64,000 nucleotides of DNA, taken from NCBI GenBank assembly GCA_020425085.1, contig JAGQRW010000001.1:124001-188000 (forward strand). Reading direction: 5' to 3'. The stretch comes from Paracoccaceae bacterium. GTDB lineage: Bacteria; Pseudomonadota; Alphaproteobacteria; Rhodobacterales; Rhodobacteraceae. The notes below the pieces were generated by a model. It was given only the letters and a program-made list of their open reading frames with translations, had not been told where the DNA came from and did no database searches. Positions within the stretch are counted from its first letter, which is position 1, and every line of letters begins with the position of its first letter. The position numbers were made by a program, and so were the translations under genes. Of this stretch, positions 34,278 through 42,366 are shown piece after piece.

Positions 34278-35152
34278 AGGGTTTTATAGCGGTAATTCTG
34301 GTTTTGCTGACATTGCCGGCCTTTGCCGATACGCTCAGGCTTGGGTCGAAATATATCTGGAATGAGAACCTGACAGATTTCGGCGGCTTTTCCGGCATTG
34401 ATGTAAACGACGACGGCATCGGTTTCATCACGATTTCGGATCGTGGCCGGATTGTTCGCGGGCAGTTCCTGCGTGCGGATGGCAAGATCATCGGCATCAA
34501 GCATTCCGGGGTCGAACAGTTGAAAGGGACAGCCGCAGAACCGCTTTCAACCGACGATTCCGACAGCGAGGGGCTGGCGCTGGATGGTAAAGGCGGATTT
34601 TATGTCTCGTTCGAGATCAATCATCGGGTCTGGCATTATCCCAACAGTCCGGATCAGGCGGTGTCATTGCCGCCGTCACCGGATTTTGCCCAGCTTTCGC
34701 GCAATTCATCACTGGAATCGCTGGCAATCGACGCCAATGGCACCCTTTACACTCTGCCCGAACGATCCGGCGAGTGGGACCGACCCTTTCCGGTCTTTCG
34801 GTATCAAAATGGCGTCTGGGATCGCAGTCTGTCGATCCCGAGGCGCGGGCGCTATCTGGCGGTCGGGGCCGATTTCGGGCCTGACGGGAAATTCTATCTT
34901 CTGGAACGCGATTTCCTCTGGTATCGCGGTTTTACCAACCGCATTCGCCGGTTCGATCTGACATCAGCAGGCTTCACCAATGAGGTGACGCTGCTGACCA
35001 CTGAATTTGGCGAGCACGACAACCTGGAAGGTCTGGCCGTGTGGCAAGATCAGGGCGGCATCATCCATCTGACGATGATATCCGACGACAACATGTTCCT
35101 TTTACAAGATACCGAGATCGTCGAATACCTGCTGGAGCCCGCTCAGAAATAG
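34274..35152 (+). CDS. Exported esterase-like activity of phytase family protein
   Basis: A 292-residue protein with a clear signal peptide (MKGFIAVILVLLTLPAFA) and a beta-propeller type body: FGGFSGIDV, SEGLALDGKGGFYVSFE, ESLAIDANGTLYTLPE, DNLEGLAVWQDQGG. These repeats match the family called esterase-like activity of phytase. The reaction is unproven; a phosphatase or esterase role in the periplasm is possible. I start at the ATG at 34274, whose TGA overlap with mepA (ATGA) gives coupling. The 3' end overlaps the convergent RTX metalloprotease gene by 10 nt. Confidence 0.85.
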   Translation: MKGFIAVILVLLTLPAFADTLRLGSKYIWNENLTDFGGFSGIDVNDDGIGFITISDRGRIVRGQFLRADGKIIGIKHSGVEQLKGTAAEPLSTDDSDSEGLALDGKGGFYVSFEINHRVWHYPNSPDQAVSLPPSPDFAQLSRNSSLESLAIDANGTLYTLPERSGEWDRPFPVFRYQNGVWDRSLSIPRRGRYLAVGADFGPDGKFYLLERDFLWYRGFTNRIRRFDLTSAGFTNEVTLLTTEFGEHDNLEGLAVWQDQGGIIHLTMISDDNMFLLQDTEIVEYLLEPAQK

Positions 35153-36696
35153 AAATCGGCCATCGAGAAATCCGCCTCGACCATGCCGGCAACCAGGATT
35201 TTCAACCCGCCGGCGACAGAAATCAATGTGTCGGTACCGCCATTGACATCATCAAAACCGATATCTTCCCAGTTGACACCAAGCGCGTTCAGGTCGATGC
35301 GGTCAATGCTATCCTCAAAGTCCTTGATCACATCGGTCCAGCCGATATCGTCGGTGGTAAAATCAAAATAGTCCCGGTCAGGCCCTCCCCAGAGCAGATC
35401 GCGACCCTTGCCGCCGCTAAGCGTGTCATTGCCATTGCCGCCAAACAACCTGTCAGCCCCGCCATCGCCATATAACGTGTCATTCTGATCGCCGCCGAAC
35501 AACTTGTCGTTGCCGCCCCCCCCAGATAACGTGTCATAGCCGACCCGGCCCATCAATCGGTCATTGCCGCTGCCGCCGAATAACTGATCGCTGCCCCAAT
35601 AGGTTTCATCCGCATCATCACCCGACAACAGGTCATCGCCGTTGCCGCCATATAGCATGTCACCGCCGCTGCCGCCCCTCAACGTGTCATTGCCAAGACC
35701 ACCATAAAGCGTGTCATTGCTGGTGCCGCCGCTAAGGGTGTCATTGCCCGCCTGCCCCCACAAAACGTCGGAACCGCTGCCACTGAAGATGCGGTCGTTA
35801 CCGCCGCCGCCATAGAGTGTGTCGCTGTCATAGAATGAAGCCGTACCCTTCTGATGGCCATAAATCAGATCATGCCCCTTGCCGCCATAAATCGTGTCGT
35901 TGCCTGCCAGCCCGATCAACAGATCGCGCCCGGCCCCGCCTTTCAGAACATCAGCGCCATCGCGCCCATAAATGATGTCCTGTCCACCGCGCCCGGCAAG
36001 GTCGTTCTCACCCTTGACGCCCATGATCACATCACCAAGCGATGCGCCCGCAACGGTAAACACATCGGCGACAAAACCATAGCTCCAGCCGGTGGTGTCC
36101 TGCGCATCGCCGTAAAGATGATTGAGCGCCTGAAGATCGAAACTGCCCAGCGCGCTCGGGTAAGGGTAGGTGTTGTTATAGGTCATGACCGTATGCGCCA
36201 GATTGTCCAGCGACGGGTTCAGCATATAGGTGCCATCATGCGGATGCTGCAATCCCATGGCATGGCCGAGTTCGTGCATCATCGAAAGAAAGCCATAGCT
36301 GCCTTCGTCGTAATTGCCGGAATTGTCGATCACGAAATAGCCGTCACTGGTATAGGTGTCGGTGGTATAGCCATAATTTGCCCAACCGCCGTAGGATGAA
36401 CCATCGGTGTTGAAAATGTCGATCATGCCGCCTTCAGCGACCTCGACAAAGACCACGCCTGTAACCGCCTGATAGATCGCCGTCACATCGCGAAAATTGG
36501 CGCGCTGAGCCTCGGTAAAAGCTGTGTAGCCATAGTTACTGTAGGGCTGATATTCCGCCAGCGTTGGCAGATATGCACCATCGGCAAAGCTGTAGGTGAC
36601 AAAGACCTGTGTTCCCAGCGTTGCCGGACCGTTCCAGCGATTGGCATTGTTTTCATTCATCGCCAACAAGGCGGTGTAATCATCTACGACGGGCAT
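35143..36696 (-). CDS. Serralysin-type RTX metalloprotease
   Basis: A 517-residue secreted zinc protease (M10B-like). The zinc motif is HELGHAMGLQHP (about H141-H151) with the Met-turn TVMTYN (about M171). From about residue 230 to 450 there are about 20 GGxGxDxxx-type calcium-binding nonapeptides, for example GGAGRDLLIG and GGNGNDTLSGG. The C-terminus (ending MADFYF) fits a type I secretion signal. There is no N-terminal signal peptide and no secretion genes nearby, so the exporter must be elsewhere. Repeats make the segment rich in GC and prone to slippage. It converges on the phytase-like gene. Confidence 0.9.
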   Translation of the reverse strand: MPVVDDYTALLAMNENNANRWNGPATLGTQVFVTYSFADGAYLPTLAEYQPYSNYGYTAFTEAQRANFRDVTAIYQAVTGVVFVEVAEGGMIDIFNTDGSSYGGWANYGYTTDTYTSDGYFVIDNSGNYDEGSYGFLSMMHELGHAMGLQHPHDGTYMLNPSLDNLAHTVMTYNNTYPYPSALGSFDLQALNHLYGDAQDTTGWSYGFVADVFTVAGASLGDVIMGVKGENDLAGRGGQDIIYGRDGADVLKGGAGRDLLIGLAGNDTIYGGKGHDLIYGHQKGTASFYDSDTLYGGGGNDRIFSGSGSDVLWGQAGNDTLSGGTSNDTLYGGLGNDTLRGGSGGDMLYGGNGDDLLSGDDADETYWGSDQLFGGSGNDRLMGRVGYDTLSGGGGNDKLFGGDQNDTLYGDGGADRLFGGNGNDTLSGGKGRDLLWGGPDRDYFDFTTDDIGWTDVIKDFEDSIDRIDLNALGVNWEDIGFDDVNGGTDTLISVAGGLKILVAGMVEADFSMADFYF

Positions 36697-36795
36697 TGGA
36701 ATTCCTGATCTGGTAGTTTGCAGCCGCTGATAGCGATGCTACCGGCGGGAAACCACCAAACAATGATAATTCCATGGCAATTTCTTGACGAATGT

Positions 36796-37608
36796 TTAAC
36801 CGCAGGGTTTCAGCTTGCCGATCGCCTCTTCTGCGGTCTCGACAAAACTGAACAGATCAAGGTCAGCGCGCGAGATCGTGCCAGCCTCGGCCAGGGCCTC
36901 CCAGTTGATGATACGCTGCCAGAATTCGCGGCCGAACAGCACCACCGGGATCGGTTCCATCCGTTTGGTCTGGATCAGGGTCAGGCTTTCAAACAGCTCA
37001 TCCAGCGTACCAAATCCGCCGGGAAACACAATGATCGCCTTGGCACGCATCAAAAAATGCATCTTGCGGATGGCGAAATAGTGAAAGTTGAAACAGAGTT
37101 CAGGCGTAGCGTATTGGTTTGGTGCCTGTTCATGCGGTAACACGATGTTGAGGCTGATCGACTTGCCGCCCGCCTCGGCGGCACCGCGGCATCCAGCCTC
37201 CATCACACCGGGACCGCCGCCGGTGATGATCACATCATGACAACCACCCGAGGCAAGGCTGCGTTCAGTACAGAGACGGGCAAATTTTCGCGCTTCATCG
37301 TAGTAGCGCGACAGTTTTGCCAGCGCCGGGGTTGCCGCACCGGCCTTGTTGGCGGGGTCAGGAATACGGGCACCTCCGAACAGCACGATGGTACTGGTGA
37401 TCCCCATCTCCTCCAACGCCATTTCCGGTTTCAGCAGTTCCAGTTGCAGGCGCACCGGGCGCAACTCGTCCCGGCACAGAAAATCGTCATCCGCAAATGC
37501 CAGCCGATAGGTGGGCGAACGCGTCTGGGGCGTATCGGGTGTCGATCTGGCCTTCTTGATATCTTCGCCTGCATCGGGAAACTGGCGGCGGCGGCTTTGT
37601 TCATTCAT
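36796..37608 (-). CDS. LOG family (TIGR00730) protein
   Basis: A 270-residue Rossmann-like protein with the family motifs IITGGGPGVMEAGCRGAAEA and IIVFPGGFGTLDELFE. Plant LOG enzymes release cytokinin bases from their riboside monophosphates; bacterial members are nucleotide phosphoribohydrolases or of unknown role. The N-terminal 70 residues are an extension beyond the core. I start at the ATG at 37608 (MNEQSRRRQ), which sits in a TCATTCATTA context; upstream frame lacks support. dapD diverges from it by about 100 nt. Confidence 0.85.
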   Translation of the reverse strand: MNEQSRRRQFPDAGEDIKKARSTPDTPQTRSPTYRLAFADDDFLCRDELRPVRLQLELLKPEMALEEMGITSTIVLFGGARIPDPANKAGAATPALAKLSRYYDEARKFARLCTERSLASGGCHDVIITGGGPGVMEAGCRGAAEAGGKSISLNIVLPHEQAPNQYATPELCFNFHYFAIRKMHFLMRAKAIIVFPGGFGTLDELFESLTLIQTKRMEPIPVVLFGREFWQRIINWEALAEAGTISRADLDLFSFVETAEEAIGKLKPCG

Positions 37609-37710
37609 TAGCTTTCCTGTCGGTCTTGGTAGGGTTGCTGCATTGCACCGGCGTTCTGAAACACCTATAGCCTTCGTTCGAAACAGACCAGTCACTTGTT
37701 GGAGCAGCCG

Positions 37711-38538
37711 ATGCAAGATCGCCAGTTGGAAACCATAGTCGAGGCAGCCTGGGAAGCCCGCGATCAGATCACCCCCACCAGCAAGGGCGAGGCCCGCGAA
37801 GCCATCGAGTCAACCCTGAACGCGCTTGACAGCGGCAAGCTGCGGGTGGCAGAACGTCAGGCCGATGGACAATGGCGGGTGAACCAATGGGCCAAAAAGG
37901 CGGTGCTGCTTGGGTTTCGCCTAAAAGATATGGAACAACAACCGGGCGGCCCGCAAGGCGGCGGCTGGTGGGACAAGGTCGACAGCAAATTCAAGGGCTG
38001 GAGCGATGATGAATGGCGCAATGCGGGATTTCGCGCCGTGCCGCATTGTATCGTGCGTAAATCCGCCTATATCGCGCCCGGCGTGGTTTTGATGCCATCC
38101 TTCGTCAACCTCGGCGCCTATGTCGATGAAGGCACTATGGTTGATACCTGGGCCACCGTGGGTTCCTGTGCACAGATCGGCAAGAACGTGCATCTGTCGG
38201 GCGGCGTCGGTATCGGCGGCGTGCTGGAGCCGATGCAGGCCGGCCCGACCATCATCGAGGATAACTGCTTTATCGGCGCTCGCTCTGAAGTGGTCGAAGG
38301 CTGCATCGTGCGCGAAGGCTCGGTGCTGGGCATGGGGGTTTTCATCGGCCAGTCCACCAAGATCGTCGATCGCGAAACCGGCGAGGTGTCATATGGCGAG
38401 GTTCCGTCAGGCTCAGTGGTGGTTGCCGGATCAATGCCGTCCAAAAACGGCATCAGCCTTTACTGCGCGGTGATCGTGAAAAAGGTCGATGCAAAGACCC
38501 GCTCGAAAACCTCGATCAACGATTTGCTGCGCGACTGA
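37711..38538 (+). CDS. dapD: Tetrahydrodipicolinate N-succinyltransferase
   Basis: A 275-residue hexapeptide-repeat (left-handed beta-helix) transferase, trimeric, moving succinyl from succinyl-CoA to tetrahydrodipicolinate in lysine and meso-DAP synthesis. Typical sequence includes [18 protein letters not shown] at the start, [20 protein letters not shown], and [15 protein letters not shown] start at the ATG at 37711 ([13 protein letters not shown]); a TTG 15 nt upstream is possible. dapE, acting two steps later, lies 1.9 kb downstream. Confidence 0.97.
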   Translation: MQDRQLETIVEAAWEARDQITPTSKGEAREAIESTLNALDSGKLRVAERQADGQWRVNQWAKKAVLLGFRLKDMEQQPGGPQGGGWWDKVDSKFKGWSDDEWRNAGFRAVPHCIVRKSAYIAPGVVLMPSFVNLGAYVDEGTMVDTWATVGSCAQIGKNVHLSGGVGIGGVLEPMQAGPTIIEDNCFIGARSEVVEGCIVREGSVLGMGVFIGQSTKIVDRETGEVSYGEVPSGSVVVAGSMPSKNGISLYCAVIVKKVDAKTRSKTSINDLLRD

Positions 38539-38656
38539 TACACGCCGCAAATTGAAACAATTAGTTTCCAGATCAGAAATGGTTAATGCTGGAGGTTTCC
38601 GCAGCCAAGTGGTAGTATAGGCGAGCGGGTTTTTTACTTTTTTATGGGGGGCTATC

Positions 38657-39274
38657 ATGAGAATTAGTCTTTTTTCGGGTGTTTTAGGCTGTGCAATAGC
38701 ACTCGCAGGTGCCGCGCAGTCGGCAACGCTGTTTTCCGAGGATTTCTCGGATGAGGCAACAAACTATGGAACAACTCTGAATTTCGCTGCATTCGACCAA
38801 TTTTCCGTATCAGCCGGCACCGTTGACTTGATCAATATCGCTGGCTTCGGCATCACCTGCCAGACCACCGGCTGTGTCGATCTGGACGGATCTACGCGTG
38901 ATTCTGGCCTGATGTCCTCGACGGTCCTGAATTTCGTGACCGGTGTACAGTACATGTTCAGCGCCACGCTAAGCGGCAACCAGCGCAGCGGAGGCCCTGA
39001 TTCTGTGTTGTTCGGCATCACCAACGGGGTTTTGTCGCAAACTGAATCATTCGCCTGGAACGACGGCTATACCACCTTCAATATCGCCTTCACCGTTGCC
39101 GCCAACACCTCGGGCTCGATATTCTTTCAGGATCAGGGCAATGACAATCTCGGCGTGATACTTGACCGGGTTTCGGTCAGCGAAGCTGCGGTCGTGCCGC
39201 TTCCCGCATCACTGCCGTTGATTTTGGCCGGTCTTGGCGGGTTGGGCCTGTTACGTCGCCGCAAATCGACCTGA
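38657..39274 (+). CDS. VPLPA-CTERM sorting domain protein, second copy
   Basis: A 205-residue secreted protein with a signal peptide (MRISLFSGVLGCAIALAGAAQSA) and the tail VVPLPASLPLILAGLGGLGL followed by LRRRKST. The body is Thr/Asn/Ser-rich with a single Cys pair (CQTTGC). It is not homologous by eye to the other copy apart from the ends. A GGGGGG tract lies 5 nt before the ATG, as in the first copy at 7461. It sits inside the dapD-dapE region, transcribed in the same direction, but is not functionally related to that pathway. Confidence 0.85.
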   Translation: MRISLFSGVLGCAIALAGAAQSATLFSEDFSDEATNYGTTLNFAAFDQFSVSAGTVDLINIAGFGITCQTTGCVDLDGSTRDSGLMSSTVLNFVTGVQYMFSATLSGNQRSGGPDSVLFGITNGVLSQTESFAWNDGYTTFNIAFTVAANTSGSIFFQDQGNDNLGVILDRVSVSEAAVVPLPASLPLILAGLGGLGLLRRRKST

Positions 39275-39395
39275 TACAAAGTCGCAGTTCCGAAATCCTT
39301 CTATCGCCACATCGGCAAGCTGCCGTGTGGTGATAGCTGTTGACTCGTCGCAGTTGTCGCCGCAAGCCAGTGCTGCGAGCGATGCGGAGGCGGTG

Positions 39396-39728
39396 TTGAC
39401 GGAAAAAATCAGCAAGCAGAAGGTCTATACCCTTTTGGTCGAAGTCGGACGCAATCCCGGCGACGGACTGCCCAAGGGTGCAAGCGGCGCCGCCCTCATG
39501 TGCTATGCCAGCGGTATCGACGAGGCCGAGGCGGTGCGTGAAACCGTGGCGATCCTTAAACAGGCGGAAATGGCACCGCTTGATGTATCGGGTTACGGCA
39601 CGCTTGATGAACGCCTGGCCGAAGGTCACGACATCCCGGACGACGAACGCGATCTGATGGCGCGGGCATTGGCGGAAAATGCGGTGATCGTGGCGCAGAT
39701 CACGCCGTTTTTTGAGGGTAAAAAATGA
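39396..39728 (+). CDS. Small conserved unknown protein between dapD and dapE
   Basis: A 110-residue protein with no signal or membrane segment, beginning (M)TEKISKQKVYTLLVEVGRN and containing GASGAALMCYASGIDEAEAVRE, LDVSGYGTLDERLAEGH and ENAVIVAQITPFF. I recall similar small proteins beside dapE in Rhodobacterales, with no known function. The start is TTG at 39396, 5 nt after GGAGG; GTG at 39393 is too near the site. A frame open from 39234 overlaps the VPLPA-CTERM gene and its added residues look non-coding. It may be transcribed with the HAD gene and dapE. Confidence 0.7.
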   Translation: MTEKISKQKVYTLLVEVGRNPGDGLPKGASGAALMCYASGIDEAEAVRETVAILKQAEMAPLDVSGYGTLDERLAEGHDIPDDERDLMARALAENAVIVAQITPFFEGKK

Positions 39729-39762
39729 TTTTCATGCCAGTTTATTTCGGAAACACCCACTG

Positions 39763-40422
39763 ATGTCGGCAATATTTCTTGACCTCGACGGCACTCTGAT
39801 TGATCCGAAACAAGGGATCACAGCCTCGATATGCCACGCATTGCGCGAAATGGGACTGACGGATATTCCTGGTGTGGATGATTTGACCTGGTGTATCGGC
39901 CCACCCCTGTGGGAATCTTTCGGGGTGTTGCTGGGGGAACGCGCGGACATCAATGCCGCTGTCGGGCATTACCGCGATCATTATACCGATACCGGCATGT
40001 ATGAGGCAGATGTCTATGACGGCATTGGCGAGATGTTGATGGCGCTGCGAAATACCGGCCTGCCTCTATATATCGCCACCTCAAAACCACATGTCTATGC
40101 CAATGACATTGCGGCGCATTTCGGTATTTCGCATTATGTCGATGGTCTGTTTGGTTCGGAACTGGACGGGTTGAACACCGACAAGACCGATTTGTTGGCG
40201 CATGCACTGGCGGAAACCGGGGCTGATCCCTTTCGTTCGGTGATGATCGGCGATCGGCGGCACGACGTATTAGGGGCACAGAATAACGACATCGCCTCGC
40301 TTGGTGTTCTTTGGGGCTATGCCGAAGAATCGGAACTGCACATGGCCGAGGCTGACGCGCTGGCCTGTGCGCCCGAAGAAGTGGCCGAGATCGTATCCGA
40401 TCTTCTGGGGCTTGACGACTGA
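39763..40422 (+). CDS. HAD-family hydrolase, phosphoglycolate phosphatase type
   Basis: A 219-residue haloacid-dehalogenase phosphatase. Motif I is IFLDLDGTLID (nucleophile Asp), motif II is IATSKPH, motif III Lys lies in TDKTDLL and motif IV is MIGDRRHDVLGA. A helical cap domain lies between (about 18-85). The closest resemblance is to Gph/pyrophosphatase PpaX-like proteins; the natural substrate is unproven. I start at the ATG at 39763 (MSAIFLDLDG). It lies 50 nt before dapE. Confidence 0.87.
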   Translation: MSAIFLDLDGTLIDPKQGITASICHALREMGLTDIPGVDDLTWCIGPPLWESFGVLLGERADINAAVGHYRDHYTDTGMYEADVYDGIGEMLMALRNTGLPLYIATSKPHVYANDIAAHFGISHYVDGLFGSELDGLNTDKTDLLAHALAETGADPFRSVMIGDRRHDVLGAQNNDIASLGVLWGYAEESELHMAEADALACAPEEVAEIVSDLLGLDD

Positions 40423-40472
40423 CGCCTCAACGCTAGTTTGGCCATCCGCACACCCGTTTTCAGGATATCCGC

Positions 40473-41624
40473 ATGAGTGATCCGATTGATGCCGTGAAAC
40501 TGACCGCCGATCTGATCCGCTGCCCCTCGGTCACGCCGGATGAGGGTGGCGCGATCGTGCTGCTTGAGCGACTGTTAAGCGGCGCCGGATTTCGCTGCAC
40601 GCGCATTGATCGTGGCGGGGCGGCAAACCTGTTTGCCCGATGGGGCAAAGGCGGAAATGGCCGCACTTTTGGTTTCAACGGACATACCGACGTGGTGCCG
40701 GCGGGCGACACCGATGCCTGGACGGTGGCCCCCTTTGGTGGCGAAATCAGCGATGGCGTGCTATACGGTCGTGGTGCCACCGACATGAAATCAGGCGTTG
40801 CCGCCTTTGCCGCCGCTGCCATCGACCTGGTGCGTACAACACCGCCGGATGGCTCGATCGTTCTGGCAATCACCGGCGATGAAGAAGGGATTGCCACTGA
40901 CGGAACCGCGGCGATCCTCGACTGGATGGCCGCCAATGACGAGGTGATGGATCATTGTCTGGTGGGTGAGCCAACCTGCCCGGAACGACTGGGCGACATG
41001 ATCAAGATCGGGCGGCGCGGCTCGATGAATGCGGAAATTGTCGTTGCCGGCAAGCAGGGTCATTCGGCCTATCCCGACCGCGCCCTGAACCCCTTGCCGG
41101 TGATGGCGCGGTTGCTGGTTCGGCTGTCAGACCACGAACTTGATCAGGGAAGCGCACATTTTGATGCCTCAAGCCTGGTGATCACCAACATTGATACCGG
41201 CAATACCGCCAGCAATGTCATTCCTGCCGAATGTCGGGCACGCCTCAATATCCGTTTCAACGATTTGCATGATGGTCCGAGTCTCAGCAGCTGGCTGAAA
41301 AGTGAGGCCGGGAAGATTGCGGGTGAATCTGGGATTGCAATAGACGTGGCGACACGGATTTCCGGCGAGAGTTTCCTGACCGAACCAGGTGAATTTTCGG
41401 ACCTAGTTGCGGCGGCGGTCAAGGCGGAAACCGGGTTGGTTCCGGAACTGTCCACCTCGGGCGGCACATCGGATGCGCGGTTCATCAAGGATCATTGCCC
41501 GGTGGTGGAATTCGGCCTTGTCGGCAAGACCATGCATCAGGTGGATGAATGCGTTCCACTGGCCGAGATCGAGGCGCTGAAGGCAATTTATAGCCGGATT
41601 TTGCGGGCCTATTTTGCCAGCTAG
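40473..41624 (+). CDS. dapE: Succinyl-diaminopimelate desuccinylase
   Basis: A 383-residue di-zinc M20-family amidohydrolase giving LL-diaminopimelate and succinate. Metal-binding motifs are [23 protein letters not shown], and the catalytic Glu in [27 protein letters not shown] is the family's conserved dimer region, and [10 protein letters not shown] near the C-terminus is also characteristic. It follows the HAD gene, and its stop overlaps the TTG start of the next gene. Confidence 0.96.
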   Translation: MSDPIDAVKLTADLIRCPSVTPDEGGAIVLLERLLSGAGFRCTRIDRGGAANLFARWGKGGNGRTFGFNGHTDVVPAGDTDAWTVAPFGGEISDGVLYGRGATDMKSGVAAFAAAAIDLVRTTPPDGSIVLAITGDEEGIATDGTAAILDWMAANDEVMDHCLVGEPTCPERLGDMIKIGRRGSMNAEIVVAGKQGHSAYPDRALNPLPVMARLLVRLSDHELDQGSAHFDASSLVITNIDTGNTASNVIPAECRARLNIRFNDLHDGPSLSSWLKSEAGKIAGESGIAIDVATRISGESFLTEPGEFSDLVAAAVKAETGLVPELSTSGGTSDARFIKDHCPVVEFGLVGKTMHQVDECVPLAEIEALKAIYSRILRAYFAS

Positions 41625-42216
41625 GCCGGTTCTGGTGATCATGCTGAAACAGCCCCGTGTCGGGCGGGTCAAGACGCGGCTGGGCCACGATATAGGTAAG
41701 GTCCGCGCCACATGGTGGTTTCGCCATCAAAGCCTGCATCTGATCCGGCGCATGAACAGCGATCGGCGCTGGCATCTGGTGCTGGCGGTCAGCCCAGACA
41801 GGGAAGGCATGAACAGTCGCATTTGGCCCCCGGGTATCATGCGCCTGCCGCAGGGGCGGGGCGATCTTGGCGCGCGCATGTTGTCGGTATTTCGCCGATC
41901 CGGGCCGGGGCCGATGGTGATCATCGGTTCCGACATTCCCGATATCCGCCGCTGGCATATTGCCGATGCATTCAAGACACTGAAATTTTCCGACGCAGTA
42001 TTCGGCCCGGCGATGGATGGCGGTTTCTGGCTGGTCGGGCTTAGACACTCGCGCCCCCCCATTGGCATGTTCAACGGCGTTGACTGGTCAACCCCGGATG
42101 CATTGGCGCAATCAATGACAAGTCTCGGCAATCGGCGGATCGGAATGGTCGAAACCCTGCACGATATCGACAATGGCGCAGATCTCGATCGGTTGCAGAA
42201 GTCGCCGGGCGCATGA
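41614..42216 (+). CDS. TIGR04282-type (DUF2064) glycosyltransferase-like protein
   Basis: A 200-residue GT-A-like protein with [20 protein letters not shown] near the start (nucleotide-binding loop) and [11 protein letters not shown] and [12 protein letters not shown], the family's acidic active-site strands. Members are named rSAM/selenodomain-associated transferase 1 or arsenosugar-related glycosyltransferase; the function in this organism is unknown. The TTG at 41614, overlapping the dapE stop, fits the family N-terminus; an ATG at 41641 would cut it short. It is followed by two strong hairpins. Confidence 0.85.
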   Translation: MPARPVLVIMLKQPRVGRVKTRLGHDIGKVRATWWFRHQSLHLIRRMNSDRRWHLVLAVSPDREGMNSRIWPPGIMRLPQGRGDLGARMLSVFRRSGPGPMVIIGSDIPDIRRWHIADAFKTLKFSDAVFGPAMDGGFWLVGLRHSRPPIGMFNGVDWSTPDALAQSMTSLGNRRIGMVETLHDIDNGADLDRLQKSPGA

Positions 42217-42235
42217 TCGTTTTCGGCGTTGCGAC

Positions 42236-42256
42236 GGAGGGGCTGTCTGCCCCTCC
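42236..42256 (+). terminator. Hairpin after the transferase gene
   Basis: GGAGGGGC at 42236-42243 pairs perfectly with GCCCCTCC at 42249-42256 around a TGTCT loop. A second hairpin follows at 42259-42284, in which GGCCTGATTGCC pairs with GGCAATCCGGCC except for one mismatch. The pair starts 20 nt after the stop codon, so it probably ends transcription of the dap cluster, though it lacks a T-run. Confidence 0.5.
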
Positions 42257-42293
42257 ACGGCCTGATTGCCGGGGCAATCCGGCCTGCCTCCCC

Positions 42294-42317
42294 GAGAGTA
42301 GTTGTGCAATAAAGAAA
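42294..42317 (+). repeat. Intergenic repeat tail, degenerate copy 3
   Basis: GAGAGTAGTTGTGCAATAAA followed by GAAA, preceded by GCCTCCCC. It aligns with the copy at 672-693 (CCTCCGGCGGGAGTATTT, then a CAATAAAGAA end) and with the inverted copy at 437-457. As there, GC-rich hairpins lie on its 5' side. It lies in the rnr upstream region, 50 nt before the start codon. Confidence 0.4.
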
Positions 42318-42366
42318 CCAGAATTTCGGTGTGACGGGGGCATGACCGCGTGCTATTGCTCGGCGC

